DNA of 64,000 bases from Cepaea nemoralis (Eukaryota; Mollusca; Gastropoda; Stylommatophora; Helicidae): contig JACEFZ010025130.1 in the NCBI GenBank assembly GCA_014155875.1, forward strand, positions 119,501 to 183,500. Direction: 5' to 3'. The notes beneath the pieces were generated by a model. That model did no database searches. It was not told the origin of the DNA and worked only from the letters and a program-made list of their open reading frames with translations. Numbering within the stretch: the stretch's first letter is position 1; the number at the start of each line of letters is the position of its first letter. Below are positions 61,612 through 63,645 of the stretch, one piece after another. The position numbers and the translations under genes were made by a program.

Positions 61612-61996
61612 ACTACTACTACTATTGTTGCTACTACTGCCGCCACCACTACCACCACCACCATCACTGTTGTGGATGTAGCTTTTGAAAAGCAGTATTA
61701 TTACAAAATACGAATAACTTGAGACATGCATTCTTTAACATAGTCTTTTGAAAGAAAATGTGTAATCAATTAAACAGTTAGAAAATACAATTAAGCAGAT
61801 CAATACACGCGTGACATGCACAGATACATGCAAGCATAAACTCACAGAACAAACCAGTGCAGACAGCTGGTCGTCCTTTACAAGCAAATGTCTTACCCTC
61901 AGAGAGTTTTGATTGACAACAAACAAGGTGAGCGCCGCCAAGAACACGATGTAGACCAACAGATAGGCAGTGTACACCCACATTCCGTATCGGCGC
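17789..61996 (-). CDS. TRPA1-like cation channel, C-terminal (channel) half, nine exons
   Basis: Spliced gene whose visible exons encode about 425 residues: S1, S2, S3-S4, S5, pore helix-filter-S6, a post-S6 segment, and a C-terminal coiled coil ending at a stop. TRPA channels are tetrameric plasma-membrane Ca2+-permeable channels with N-terminal ankyrin repeats, opened by noxious chemicals or temperature. Family assignment rests on [60 protein letters not shown] and [12 protein letters not shown], which follow TRPA1 in order and spacing. All internal exon phases match and all acceptors are AG; one donor (exon at 25886) is weak. Ankyrin-repeat exons would lie beyond 64000. Odd points: the selectivity-filter glycine is missing, and two introns carry minisatellites touching splice sites. 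The open frame argues against an old pseudogene. It could be a TRPA-basal rather than a TRPA1 orthologue. Confidence 0.92.
18180..18345 (+). repeat. ~53-bp tandem repeat, three degenerate copies
   Basis: tatgtttcaaaattgagtca then accattgacccatattgct recurs near 18235 (tatgtttcaaagctgagtca, accatcgacac) and weakly near 18280. Intronic. Confidence 0.65.
18346..19504. other. Intron sequence, nothing recognised
   Basis: The 152-residue plus-strand frame at 18830-19288 is antisense to the gene, hydrophobic and without motifs. I do not call it. Confidence 0.4.
19505..19760 (+). mobile_element. LINE C-terminal fragment
   Basis: Reads [20 protein letters not shown] then VEMWCLRRK, the LLYG-E-wT ... 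lea-emW--R motif of RTE-like reverse transcriptases, followed by KRQMKYLLC (cf. KRQMKYFGH). Frameshifted and short. Confidence 0.65.
20095..20940 (-). pseudogene. RTE-like LINE reverse transcriptase remnant
   Basis: The minus strand reads [20 protein letters not shown] (intact YADD at about 20865), then [18 protein letters not shown]. After frame breaks come [11 protein letters not shown] and, near the 3' end, [12 protein letters not shown], the same C-terminus as the LINE at 2385-2588. It is the uninterrupted counterpart of the element at 900-2260. Confidence 0.75.
21063..21175 (-). CDS. TRPA-like exon: C-terminal linker
   Basis: Acceptor ATATCATCAG; donor AG/GTAAGC; 113 bp, phase 0 to 2. 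Encodes [20 protein letters not shown] and ends [11 protein letters not shown]. The E-x-x-K-Q-K stretch matches the start of the TRPA1 C-terminal coiled coil. Confidence 0.85.
21332..21426. repeat. (CT)n microsatellite with C-run
   Basis: About 40 CT copies followed by ten or more C. In the intron just upstream, in gene sense, of exon 21063-21175. Confidence 0.95.
21476..22013 (+). repeat. GGTTGGATGG-type minisatellite, left block
   Basis: Built from ggttggttggatggctgggt and ggttggatgatttgttggat modules. Low-complexity Trp/Gly frames are a by-product. The same modules resume at 22711. Confidence 0.9.
22014..22710. mobile_element. Putative non-autonomous DNA transposon splitting the GGTT minisatellite
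   Basis: The left end gtgccatatagtcggtg and the inverted right end (ttgccatattgctggtg on the minus strand) match at 13 of 17 bases. A TAG triplet flanks both ends (22011-22013, 22711-22713). 697 bp of non-repetitive sequence interrupts one minisatellite family. No transposase is visible. Confidence 0.5.
22711..23068 (+). repeat. GGTTGGATGG-type minisatellite, right block
   Basis: Same 4-mer-derived modules as 21476-22013, here with ggctggatgtctcggtggtt units of about 24 bp. Confidence 0.9.
23130..24640 (-). pseudogene. RTE-like LINE, RT and 3' region, heavily mutated
   Basis: Read on the minus strand from about 24640: [19 protein letters not shown] (RT entry motif), [15 protein letters not shown], then a degenerate palm with [12 protein letters not shown] in place of YADD. 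At 23641-23405 follows [20 protein letters not shown] then LEMCIYRRL, and at 23358-23128 [10 protein letters not shown] and the basic GRQRYEW tail. Several stops and frameshifts. The 3' part is shared with 1-260. Confidence 0.8.
24640..25770 (+). repeat. 28-bp minisatellite interrupted by a LINE
   Basis: Unit ttcactacaccacaatggtg agagaaag (28 bp). About 13 units lie left of 25000 and about seven right of 25557. Confidence 0.9.
25000..25557 (-). mobile_element. 5'-truncated LINE inserted in the 28-bp minisatellite
   Basis: The minus-strand frame 25454-24930 reads [20 protein letters not shown], then [13 protein letters not shown] and [11 protein letters not shown], ending in [11 protein letters not shown] and an (AGA)n-like tail at 25018-25000. 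These are C-terminal motifs of a non-LTR reverse transcriptase of a different family from the YADD-type copies in this window. Near-intact frame, hence fairly recent. A 3' fragment of the same family lies at 4770-4878. Confidence 0.8.
25886..25996 (-). CDS. TRPA-like exon: post-S6 linker (VELH...KMP)
   Basis: Acceptor ATATCACCAG before 25996. Encodes [20 protein letters not shown], then [11 protein letters not shown], closely parallel to the TRPA1 segment after the AMQ motif. The 3' end is less certain: the nearest phase-0 GT gives donor AAT/GTATGG, and a second (GCA/GTGTTA, about 9 bases on) also keeps phase. Both are weak sites. Confidence 0.85.
26115..26405 (-). mobile_element. SINE family B, near-complete copy
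   Basis: The minus strand starts TAGTCAGCATATCCGAATGG, has TAGTGGGTTCAACCCCTACA (box B), then ACAAGTACCTCAGACGTCGG, and ends CAGTGGACTAGAAGTAATGG. The same landmarks occur at 44300-44530. A tRNA-derived head is likely. Confidence 0.7.
26523..28243 (-). repeat. Element 1, 3' LTR
   Basis: Plus-strand ends are tgtcgtgtcc...ttttgtgaca. Contains an embedded SINE-C tail at about 27060-27175 (see the SINE at 43527) with a (gtta)n run. Confidence 0.95.
28308..31979 (-). CDS. pol: Element 1 Pol: zinc knuckles, protease, integrase, RT, RNase H
   Basis: A single open frame of 1223 codons. In order: two CX2CX4HX4C knuckles (Cys66-Cys79 and Cys129-Cys142), aspartic protease DTG (196-198), integrase HHCC finger (about 368-411), and integrase catalytic D441, D500, E536 with DD35E spacing. 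A GPY/F-like module (WQGPF, about 675) follows, then RT ([11 protein letters not shown] at 886, FMDD at 948-951) and RNase H (RTDAS 1097-1101, SDHQPL about 1167). Integrase lies upstream of RT, the reverse of standard gypsy. The frame starts inside the Gag reading, so Met1 may be arbitrary: element 2 reads through the same region from Gag without a break. Uninterrupted and probably functional. Confidence 0.95.
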   Translation of the reverse strand: MGRQGKTFPPTTKSQEKHDKKKAKNSGTKKWEPYGQKSEDSSEKKKEGSKSTSSSTPKRPWSEKWCSICKSPSHNTRDCKSKAKNPHFAACQVTSKEVVTENAKVNKEARHQESSFKSDNRKSRTGKWCNQCQSNTHNAIDCREKSGDTQFVVCSGKPKVEPTEQVEAEEETPDQEKPPVVELVEVNGRQVECLYDTGLDGEAVISADLVHPEQFTGETLDIQPAQKSAVTMKLPIANVEIRSRYVTGTIKAAVLTDPIFPVILGCRYVFLGMPREPIHMGAMQTRSQTKTEEADAIVTNPMPGELRTAQSEDDTLRPCYRKLQKSADPPGRGQYYMKNRILYRRAGRGDNLYGQLVVPKAHRSQILHMGHTISFSGHMGIAATMQRISCHYYWPGMTDDVRRYVKSCPECQRVAPKHWTAPVMLGEMPIMNSPFERVAIDIVGPLPRTRKRNMYILTMVDCCTMWGEAIPLTTIDSKRVADALMEAFTRLGFPDQILTDNGSQFCGKLMEEVFRVFHSNHIHTSPYHPQANGQVERFNGTLMTMLRKLAQEKPDRWDEYIPAALFAYREVPHGSTGLPPATLLFGRPIKGPLEAMLRSWTEEGTSEEVISSYQYVEELKEKLHKGWTLANQNLKKARKRHAAYYNRRSKERSLEVGDKVLLLLPTGNNKLEIGWQGPFPVERVISRTNYQIRIRGKSKIFHINLLRKYEERPGDKAAHLMAMAVAVETEVGTSEGREYPLVHQETYRDVQVNPDLTSQERERITQVLKSHKEILTDKPGRTRLVEFEMTLTTQEPVRQKVYPVPFSKEKALEEEIKKLLEDDVIAPSTSPYNAGVVLLRKPSGEHRLCIDYRLLNSHTQFQVEPLPNPTQLFARLHKARYFSKVDLSRGYYQIPVKPEIRPLLAFSTPSGHYEFKVMPFGLSNAPSVFTRMMRTLLDPLQDPSIISFMDDILISSDSLDDHLQSLERVFNRLKEAGLTARPTKCMIGYQTLEFLGHTITPGHIVPEEKNLEKIRNAPRPKTKKDVRSFLSLCGFYHKFIPHFTELGAPLTETLKKGFPDQIIWTPECENAYSQLKEALVSKPVLQLPDLSKPFVLRTDASAIGIGAALLQEGKDDASVLKPVAYASKKLLQAERNYSTVERECLSLVWAVQKFQPYLYGVKFRVQSDHQPLMFLATSQKLNARLMRWSLLLQPYNFTVEYIPGKENVGADFLSRHPAPEEEE
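31700..32863 (-). CDS. gag: Element 1 Gag
   Basis: Start taken at [11 protein letters not shown] (32863), which aligns with [11 protein letters not shown] of element 2; an upstream in-frame Met exists at 32932. An N-terminal coiled coil contains three near-identical AARKLEAEQ repeats. A capsid region follows: [20 protein letters not shown], then [20 protein letters not shown] and [20 protein letters not shown]. This stretch resembles the SCAN domain, which is known to derive from Gmr1-like capsids. Near 31980-31990 the frame diverges from element 2 (LAERF then an Arg-rich tail), so the knuckles are in the overlapping pol frame. Either a mutation or a frameshift signal is possible. Confidence 0.9.
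   Translation of the reverse strand: MATPKLSTLELKARGEEMVLAGSSLTDYIQEVEREYRQAEREERKAELELRREAEQAARKLEAEQAARKFEAEQAARKLEAEQEAQKREHEYRMRELELKSQSNGETEGAVGGSSIPGSTPVGGHGYHAMKFPLAVYEEDKEKIDQYLQLFEAMSVAMGLERNKWNLKLSQGLRGTGYEVYTRLPPVHENNYDELKTALLKRFEVTSHTYRKKFRAAKREPGELFAAYSLRLKSYLHKWMDLAGFAHDYESLEELMVVDQLKKQMSKPLRTFLGEQGAERIDLVNKLAERFRRGTWGGRGKPFHQLPKVKRNTIRRKPKTQEPKSGNLMGKNQRIVQRRRRREARALQALHLNDRGRRSGVQFVSHPLTIRGTANRRLRTLTLQHVK
33120..33374 (-). repeat. Element 1 leader: primer-binding site and 32-bp tandem repeat
   Basis: Next to the 5' LTR the minus strand reads TTAT then TGGGAGCTCGTAAACG, a TGG-initial candidate primer-binding site. About eight units of ~32 bp follow, each containing CTCGTAAACGTGATC or close variants plus ggacagcgggatc. 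Unit sequence thus overlaps the presumed primer site. Confidence 0.7.
33375..35094 (-). repeat. Element 1, 5' LTR
   Basis: Near-identical to the copy at 26523-28243. The differences cluster near the U3 end (34855-35000). Confidence 0.95.
35100..36117. other. Intron sequence, no confident feature
   Basis: No open frame. Possibly an old antisense retroelement, but no motif is firm enough to name. 36060-36115 has three short gtagtattatccgagg repeats. Confidence 0.4.
36118..36512 (+). mobile_element. tRNA-derived SINE (family C), full length
   Basis: The head gggagctgcgtggtctcgag then tcccgggttcaagcccggtg supplies box A (tggtctcgagg) and box B (gggttcaagcc), with a tRNA-like fold. The body includes acggctctgaccgggc. 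The tail is gatccatcgactaactaaac. The tail is shared with 43600-43674 and with the embedded LTR segment at 27060-27175. Confidence 0.85.
36595..36663 (-). CDS. TRPA-like exon: post-S6 signature
   Basis: Acceptor TTTCCCAG; donor GTTAGT; 23 codons, phase 0 to 0. Encodes [20 protein letters not shown] then AMQ, the signature following S6 in TRPA channels. Joined to the previous exon it gives NLL-IGLAVGD without a break. Confidence 0.95.
36664..37294. other. Intron sequence, nothing recognised
   Basis: The 92-residue plus-strand frame at 37050-37328 lacks motifs; its 3' part runs into the Tc1 remnant. Confidence 0.4.
37295..39175 (+). pseudogene. Tc1-like transposase remnant, split by a mariner
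   Basis: Left half: [19 protein letters not shown] (helix-turn-helix), then a [15 protein letters not shown] hinge, GLTAR and [21 protein letters not shown] across a frameshift (first catalytic Asp). Right half, after the mariner: [26 protein letters not shown] (second Asp) and [16 protein letters not shown] (third residue). Many stops and frameshifts; inactive. Confidence 0.85.
37818..38716 (+). mobile_element. Mariner element nested in the Tc1 remnant
   Basis: Inverted ends gtcaataagtaagtcac (37818-37834) and gtgacatacttattgac (38700-38716) match at 16 of 17. The transposase remnant starts [20 protein letters not shown], then [10 protein letters not shown]. Later pieces include [24 protein letters not shown] sequence and [20 protein letters not shown]. 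It is only 0.9 kb against ~1.3 kb for autonomous mariners, so internally deleted and dead. Closely related to the fragment at 405-830. Confidence 0.85.
39450..39660 (+). mobile_element. LINE 3'-end fragment
   Basis: Reads [20 protein letters not shown], then [12 protein letters not shown]. It parallels the better-preserved LINE tail at 50055-50290 (GRERP-RRW ... ARFCKGHA). 5'-truncated. Confidence 0.6.
39661..40097. other. Intron sequence, nothing recognised
   Basis: AT-rich spacer between the LINE fragment and the 45-bp array. Confidence 0.4.
40098..43800 (-). repeat. 45-bp minisatellite derived from the TRPA-like pore-exon splice donor
   Basis: In gene sense the diverged units read CATGAACTTATTGGTAAGAT then CTAAGTAGACTACATGCACT. 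The first 13 bases equal the end of the pore exon (43783-43795) and GTAAGAT equals its 5' splice site; spacing from the real donor (43782) to the next unit is 45 bp. Three zones: diverged units next to the exon and at 43153-43526; about 50 near-identical units at 40905-43152; about 18 diverged units at 40098-40900. Core units have GTACTATCTAAGGAG instead of GTAAGATCTAAGTAG. Because 45 is divisible by three, long open frames exist on both strands (758 and 812 codons). I treat these as repeat artefacts. Confidence 0.95.
43527..43674 (+). mobile_element. 5'-truncated SINE family C inserted in the 45-bp array
   Basis: Contains gaggaggggatccgagcac, then gtgcaacgaggatgatctgt and cgactaactataactata. 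Flanked by tagtctactttaa on both sides (43515 and 43675), a 13-bp target duplication taken from the array itself. Confidence 0.8.
43783..43977 (-). CDS. TRPA-like exon: pore helix, filter and S6
   Basis: Acceptor TACCTTCAG; donor TTG/GTAAGAT at 43782; 65 codons, phase 0 to 0. Encodes [20 protein letters not shown], then the turret and S6 ([14 protein letters not shown]). The filter reads M-L-E-L-D-Y where TRPA channels have M-L-G-(D/E)-x-(N/D)-Y, so the glycine codon is missing (bases 43915-43920 read CTG GAG). The last 14 exon bases plus the donor are the seed of the adjacent 45-bp minisatellite. Confidence 0.95.
44222..44530. mobile_element. Composite of SINE A (minus, 3' end) and SINE B (plus)
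   Basis: 44222-44290 is the 3' end of family A (tttacaggacgtagcagtca). From about 44290 family B runs in plus orientation: gcgggttcaaccgttacac (box B), acaagtacctccgaagtcgg, cagtgcactagaagtagtag. The junction shows one inserted into, or beside, the other. Confidence 0.6.
45026..45457 (-). pseudogene. Tc1-like transposase, N-terminal half only
   Basis: A 143-codon open frame. [20 protein letters not shown] and [20 protein letters not shown] form the first helix-turn-helix. [16 protein letters not shown] is the hinge. The second HTH follows, with [20 protein letters not shown] ending at QWANQHRQ. The whole DDE catalytic domain (about 200 residues) is missing, so it cannot transpose; a DNA-binding-only product is conceivable but unsupported. 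It lies in antisense to no exon. Confidence 0.9.
45470..46247. other. Intron sequence, nothing recognised
   Basis: The 102-residue plus-strand frame at 45684-45992 has no recognisable motif. Confidence 0.4.
46248..46377 (-). CDS. TRPA-like exon: S4-S5 linker and S5
   Basis: Acceptor CTTCCTGCAG; donor GTAAAT; 130 bp. The first base completes the Arg codon begun in the previous exon. Encodes [20 protein letters not shown] and continues to [12 protein letters not shown], the typical TRPA linker and S5. Confidence 0.95.
46497..46586. repeat. (TA)n(GA)n compound microsatellite
   Basis: About ten TA followed by about 34 GA units with two interruptions. Confidence 0.95.
46638..48570 (+). mobile_element. 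Solo LTR related to element 1
   Basis: Starts tgtcacaaaaataaaaccc and ends aaaggatgacacgaca, aligned with the inverted LTR ends of element 1. Internal matches include cgtcccattac-free blocks such as ccatgggctgatggagtgtg (48445) and atacgttacacttttctttt (48310). About 1.93 kb versus 1.72 kb. Flanks atccg and atcgg are a 5-bp target duplication with one mismatch. It lacks the SINE-C tail found inside element 1's LTRs. Opposite orientation to the gene. Confidence 0.85.
48600..49085 (-). mobile_element. LINE C-terminal coding remnant
   Basis: The minus strand reads [20 protein letters not shown] then WAGRL. After a frameshift it reads [20 protein letters not shown] and [20 protein letters not shown], the usual tail of a non-LTR reverse transcriptase (LLYGEL ... 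GQ-kRykD-lK). Truncated and frameshifted. Confidence 0.75.
49100..49285 (+). mobile_element. tRNA-derived SINE (family E)
   Basis: The tRNA-like head gtgatagcgcaatgcatagc, cttccagcctggtggtctag and tgatcaaatctcc lead into aggttgacgacccaacctaa. A partial relative lies at 2770-2935. Confidence 0.55.
49286..49657. other. Intron sequence, nothing recognised
   Basis: No motif or repeat identified immediately downstream (in gene sense) of the S3-S4 exon. Confidence 0.4.
49658..49827 (-). CDS. TRPA-like exon: S3-S4
   Basis: Acceptor CTGTCACAG; donor GTAGGT; 170 bp, phase 0 to 2. Encodes [18 protein letters not shown] (S3 start), FVVPFLFG, then [17 protein letters not shown] (S4). This S4 sequence is among the most conserved in TRPA channels and lacks voltage-sensing arginines, as usual for the family. 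Confidence 0.95.
49950..50360 (+). repeat. Third copy of the 4879-type dispersed repeat, split by a LINE
   Basis: cagaaggacgatatatcttg, tgttttgtttcgtggcatct and aggtaatttcaatgct match one 51-bp unit and its left flank. After the LINE, acatttacagtataataaaa and tgattgtgta match the right flank. One unit only. Confidence 0.75.
50050..50320 (+). mobile_element. 5'-truncated RTE-like LINE with (TGAA)n tail
   Basis: Reads [20 protein letters not shown], then the basic GKRGRE segment, [20 protein letters not shown] (one frameshift) and [10 protein letters not shown], a stop, then (tgaa)n. Flanked by aatttaatgga on both sides (50036 and about 50315), an 11-bp target duplication. Confidence 0.85.
50405..50640 (-). 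mobile_element. tRNA-derived SINE (family D)
   Basis: The minus strand starts CTTCGTGGCTAAGTGGTCAA (box A), then GACTCGGGTTCCGAAGG and GTGGGTTCGATTCCGGGCC (box B), with good tRNA-like spacing. The body runs to about 50405. The only copy noticed in the window. Confidence 0.8.
50641..51474. other. Intron sequence, nothing recognised
   Basis: Very AT-rich, with loosely repeated ataatataaggagt motifs near 51040-51270. Confidence 0.4.
51475..51790 (+). repeat. Direct repeat left of the S2 exon (copy 1)
   Basis: atgtcttgtcaagtaccaca, atgttctcctcagtcatgtt, tctctgtcatctgaatcctg and aatctgcgtgtactgaattt recur in order at 53310-53630. Confidence 0.8.
51977..52135 (-). CDS. TRPA-like exon: S1-S2 loop and S2
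   Basis: Acceptor TTTAG before 52135; donor GTTAGT. 53 codons, phase 0 to 0. The loop ([13 protein letters not shown]) carries an N-A-T glycosylation sequon. S2 is [15 protein letters not shown], followed by [12 protein letters not shown], the family's KE-x-x-Q segment. Confidence 0.9.
52195..52436 (-). mobile_element. SINE family A copy
   Basis: The minus strand shows ggcgaaggagttacc-type head sequence, then cccgcatactgcgtttgaaa, agaccgccttgtgttggttt and ggaaaccaccgtatgta, ending ctgtaaacggatatgc. Diverged. Confidence 0.7.
52489..52705 (+). repeat. 28-bp minisatellite, about eight copies
   Basis: Unit gttgacagaatatcgtggac aaagaaaa. About 350 bp upstream, in gene sense, of the S2 exon. Low-complexity frames over it ([10 protein letters not shown] repeats) are artefacts. 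Confidence 0.95.
52706..53304. other. Intron sequence, nothing recognised
   Basis: No repeat, exon or element identified. Confidence 0.4.
53305..53630 (+). repeat. Direct repeat right of the S2 exon (copy 2)
   Basis: Partner of 51475-51790 with scattered substitutions and small indels. Start-to-start distance about 1.83 kb; the S2 exon lies between the two. Confidence 0.8.
53631..54420. other. Intron sequence, nothing recognised
   Basis: AT-rich with no motif; grades into the CTA microsatellite. Confidence 0.4.
54421..54500. repeat. (CTA)n microsatellite, left part
   Basis: Imperfect acaactactactattgctat-type run ending ctactactac. Continuous with 61513-61672 before insertion of element 2. 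Confidence 0.9.
54501..55712 (+). repeat. Element 2, 5' LTR
   Basis: Differs from the 3' LTR by two single-base indels and one substitution (gccttgcgtc versus gccttacgtc). Confidence 0.95.
55960..58506 (+). CDS. gag-pol: Element 2 Gag-protease-integrase
   Basis: Start chosen at [11 protein letters not shown], homologous to element 1 Gag; the frame is open from 55894. Order: coiled coil ([19 protein letters not shown]), SCAN-like capsid ([40 protein letters not shown]), one zinc knuckle ([15 protein letters not shown], near 56945) and protease [10 protein letters not shown] (near 57150). The integrase finger follows ([13 protein letters not shown] ... CPECQ, 57668-57800), then integrase catalytic core residues in [14 protein letters not shown] and NGQVERF. 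Here Gag and Pol share one frame. After VEELKKK the frame breaks in an A-run near 58425-58435 and ends at a false stop at 58506. Confidence 0.93.
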   Translation: MASAGFNVADVQATGREMGYDGAELQKYVQEVERDYRQAVREAKRIEAEAEARKMEAEQAVRDHEFRMRELELKAQTAKERDGAVGGAVLPDSTASGGGPYQAMKFPLLPFDEHKDKIDQYLHRFRSMALAMGLERGKWNLKLSQGLRGTAYEVYSRLPPGMENDYEALEKALLKRFQMTAHTYRQQFRKSKREPGEMFAAYSVRLKSYLLKWMSLAGFANDYESLEELVVVDQMKRMMPKPLQTFLLENGAERLDLVNTLAERYVLAHGDNGELSQPNPRPPDTWSGKKKNPKTAHTKKEDPFDKVPSKKPSGKSPPGSPKRKWSEKWCAYCKSPTHNTVDCRRKQKDSHYAACLVETGEGSHKEVEGRDLGNKDLEKPPVVETVLVNGQPVECLYDTGLQFEAVISSHLVSPEQLTGESIEIQTATKSAVAMSLPIAKVDIKSKYVTGTIQAAVLLDPIFPMILGCRYVFLGIPTEPMYVGAMQTRSQSEDEQTPALIVNPLPGELRAAQSQDATLQPCFNQLPKSSDPPRRGQYYMKNRLLYRRAGVEDRQHGQLVVPKAYREQLLHMGHTISFSGHMGVGATLQRISCHYYWPGMTGDVRRYVKSCPECQRVAPKHWTAPVVLGDMPIMNSPFERVAIDLVGPLPRTRKRNKYILTMVDCCSMWGEAIPLATIDSKRVADALMETFTRLGFPNQILTDNGSQFCGKLMEEVFRIFQTNHIHTSPYHPQSNGQVERFNGTLMTMLRKLAQEKPDRWDEYISAALFAYREVPHGSTGLPPATLLFGRPIKGPLEALLRCWTEEETSEEAVSSYKYVEELKKKTPDGLGFGSSESEGGQKETCGLLQ
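58451..59854 (+). CDS. pol: Element 2 reverse transcriptase segment
   Basis: Continues Pol in another frame after the break near 58430. Residues [12 protein letters not shown] and [11 protein letters not shown] (GPY/F-like module) come first. RT follows: [41 protein letters not shown], then [10 protein letters not shown]. Ends at a stop at 59854, just where the next domain (RNase H) should follow in the same frame. A second one-base break near 59845 explains this. I infer small indels rather than programmed shifts. Confidence 0.92.
   Translation: MAAQNLRAARKRHAAYYNRRTKDRSLKVGDRVLLLLPVGSNKLEIGWQGPFPVERVVSRTNYAIRIRGISKIFHINLLKKFEERSDGTSLPLMTMAVAMETESGEDADRGYPLHPGETYRDVHINPDLSAEETDRVIRLLESHQQILTDRPGRTGVVEFDMTLTTQDPVRQKIYPVPFSKEKALETEIQKLLDDDIITPSTSPYNAGVVLLRKPSGEHRLCIDYRHLNSCTTFQVEPLPNTNQLFARLNRAKYFSKIDLSRGYYQIPVKTEVRPMLAFSTPSGHYEFKVMPFGLSNAPSVFTRMMRKLLDPLRDPSVVSFMDDILIASDNLKDHLKSLEQIFIRLKEEGLTARPAKCMIGYQSLEFLGHTITPGGLVPEEKNIEKVRLAPRPKSKKDVRSFLSLCGFYQKFIPRFNEIAAPLTETLKKGSPDLIVWTPSCEEAYGKLKQALVDRPVLQLPNLEKTLF
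59893..60291 (+). CDS. pol: Element 2 RNase H segment
   Basis: The frame picks up after a second shift; its true beginning ([16 protein letters not shown]) lies a little upstream of the Met at 59893. Contains [20 protein letters not shown] and [12 protein letters not shown], then [19 protein letters not shown], the RNase H end of Pol. Stops at 60291, right before the polypurine tract. Confidence 0.9.
   Translation: MQEGRDNPSVLCPVAYASRKLLPAERNYSTVERECLALVWAVQKFQPYLYGVQFKVQSDHQPLTFLATSKKLNARLMRWSLLLQPYQFTVEYIPGRENVGADFLSRHPMVECEGGVIRTEPLTVESRRVRLS
60303..61512 (+). repeat. Element 2, 3' LTR
   Basis: Directly follows the polypurine tract. Short frames inside it (about 60869-61374) are duplicated in the 5' LTR and are not genes. 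Confidence 0.95.
61513..61672. repeat. (CTA)n/(GCT)n microsatellite, right part
   Basis: About 25 CTA, then about eight GCT, then mixed CTA/CCA units. The insertion target of element 2. It gives long homopolymeric Tyr/Cys/Ser frames that are not genes. Confidence 0.95.
61897..61996 (-). CDS. TRPA-like exon: S1
   Basis: Acceptor ATTCACAG before 61996; donor GTAAGA at 61896-61891. Enters in phase 2 and leaves in phase 0. Encodes [20 protein letters not shown] and continues to VVNQNSLR, a single hydrophobic helix preceded by basic residues, as at TRPA S1. This is the first exon visible; its open phase shows that upstream exons exist. Confidence 0.85.
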
Positions 61997-62462
61997 CTGT
62001 GAATAATATACCAGATGAATAACTACCATTATAAAATAATATACGAGATGAATAACTACCATTACCAAATAATATACCAGATGAATAACTACCATTACCA
62101 AATAATATACGAGATGAATAACTACCATTACCAAATAATATACGAGATGAATAACTACCATTACCACATAATATACGAGATGAATAACTACCATTACCAA
62201 ATAATATACCAGATAAATAACTACCATTACCAAATAATATACCAGATGAATAACTACCATTACCAAATAATATACGAGATGAATAACTACCATTACCAAA
62301 TAATATATGAAATGAATAACTACTATTACCAAATAATATACCAGATGAATAACTACCATTACCAAATAATATACGAGATGAATAACTACCATTACCAAAT
62401 AATATACGAGATGAATAACTACCATTACCAAATAATATACGAGATGAATAACTACGATTACC
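61997..62462 (-). repeat. 33-bp minisatellite abutting the S1-exon acceptor
   Basis: Plus-strand unit gatgaataactaccattacc aaataatatacga (33 bp), about 14 copies with few variants. The first unit begins about six bases from the exon edge: in gene sense it reads GGTATATTATT then CACAG and the exon. Confidence 0.95.
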
Positions 62463-63125
62463 ACCTTTGAAAGGTTGTGTGCTCTATTTTAGTATGAGCT
62501 TGATAATACTACTGTCCATTTTATATTGTCATTGTGTAAACCAGTGTAATTAAACTTACCTAATTAATTATTGTGCATATGTTTTATGAATTAGTTAATA
62601 TGGAAAAGAAAAGTTAGCCTATAATATGTGGAAGACATCAGACTGTAATAACCCTTATTGAGAGTGCCATACATAATCATATTGTTACTGGTACTATTAG
62701 TGTTGGGAATGTTGCAGGTGAGAGCTGAGAAATTAGGGGAATGTGCTGTTATGCCATTTATTGACGCAGTTCAATTCAATTAGCATTGTAATTTTAATCT
62801 GCATCATTTCTATATTTTGTTGTAGATGACAGGAAAGGCATGTGGCGTATCATTTGGTAAATTTACATGATATAAAACTAGTGTGTGTGCAGTTCCTATA
62901 AAATATTAGTGCATTAATGTTACTAAAGATGTTCCACACAGTTATAAAATGATTGTGTCAGATGGATTGTCTTTCAGCTACATTACGACTTCCAGACGTG
63001 CGTCATTTGTGACTTCCAGACAAACTGATGACCGAGTCTTCAAGGCACATGAATATTACGTCTTCCGAGCAATTGACGATGATCTTCTAGGCTTGGAAAG
63101 ATTGTGGTTTTCTGGCACACCATGA
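62463..63125. other. Intron sequence, nothing recognised
   Basis: AT-rich; no further TRPA exon found between the S1 exon and 64000. Confidence 0.45.
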
Positions 63126-63590
63126 TTGCCTCGTCATATCAAGTTCAATAATACTAGACACACGAAGGATAGAAATAGGGGACGAAATGATGATATTATG
63201 AAACAGTTTTGTGTAACATCAATTTTATACTTCATACCAAGACAACACGAGCATCGACTGGGGAACTCAGCACGACTACCAGCAGACAATGTGCAACAAC
63301 ACGCCCTGTTTCTAAGGCCAACACCATCATGTGCTCTGAAAGCTGGCTCTCCACAGATCTCGGATTCCTATTTCAAAATGCTCCATGCTACCTTTGAACA
63401 CTGTTTAAATATAACGCAAGAAATAGCGAACGACTAAACACACTTCATGTCCATGACTTATACAAAACAAGTTTAGCGTACTATGCAGCTCAGTTGTGGA
63501 ACAATCTTCCACAAGAAATTAAAGACACCACCAATCACTGTAAATACAGTCGTAACCTGTTTGAATACTATCTCAGTACAGACTACATGC
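63126..63590 (+). mobile_element. Probable LINE C-terminal remnant
   Basis: FNNTRHTKDRNRGRNDDIM resembles the N-tR--- hinge of some LINE tails. After frame breaks, DLYKTSLAYYAAQLWNNLPQ, EIKDTTNHCKYSRNLFEYYL gives the typical a--WN-LP-eik----...F---L terminus. Confidence 0.55.
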
Positions 63591-63645
63591 CCCCCCCTCC
63601 CCCCCCCCCCTCTCCCCTCCCCCCCCCCCCCCCAATTCCTTTAAA
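63591..63645. repeat. Poly-C tract with a few T
   Basis: Nearly pure C over about 45 bases; it keeps a Pro-rich frame open. Confidence 0.95.

Noticed and set aside
61450..62470. Poly-Ser/Tyr/Val frames and a 228-codon frame
   Set aside because: Translations of the CTA/GCT microsatellite and of the 33-bp array (33 is divisible by three).
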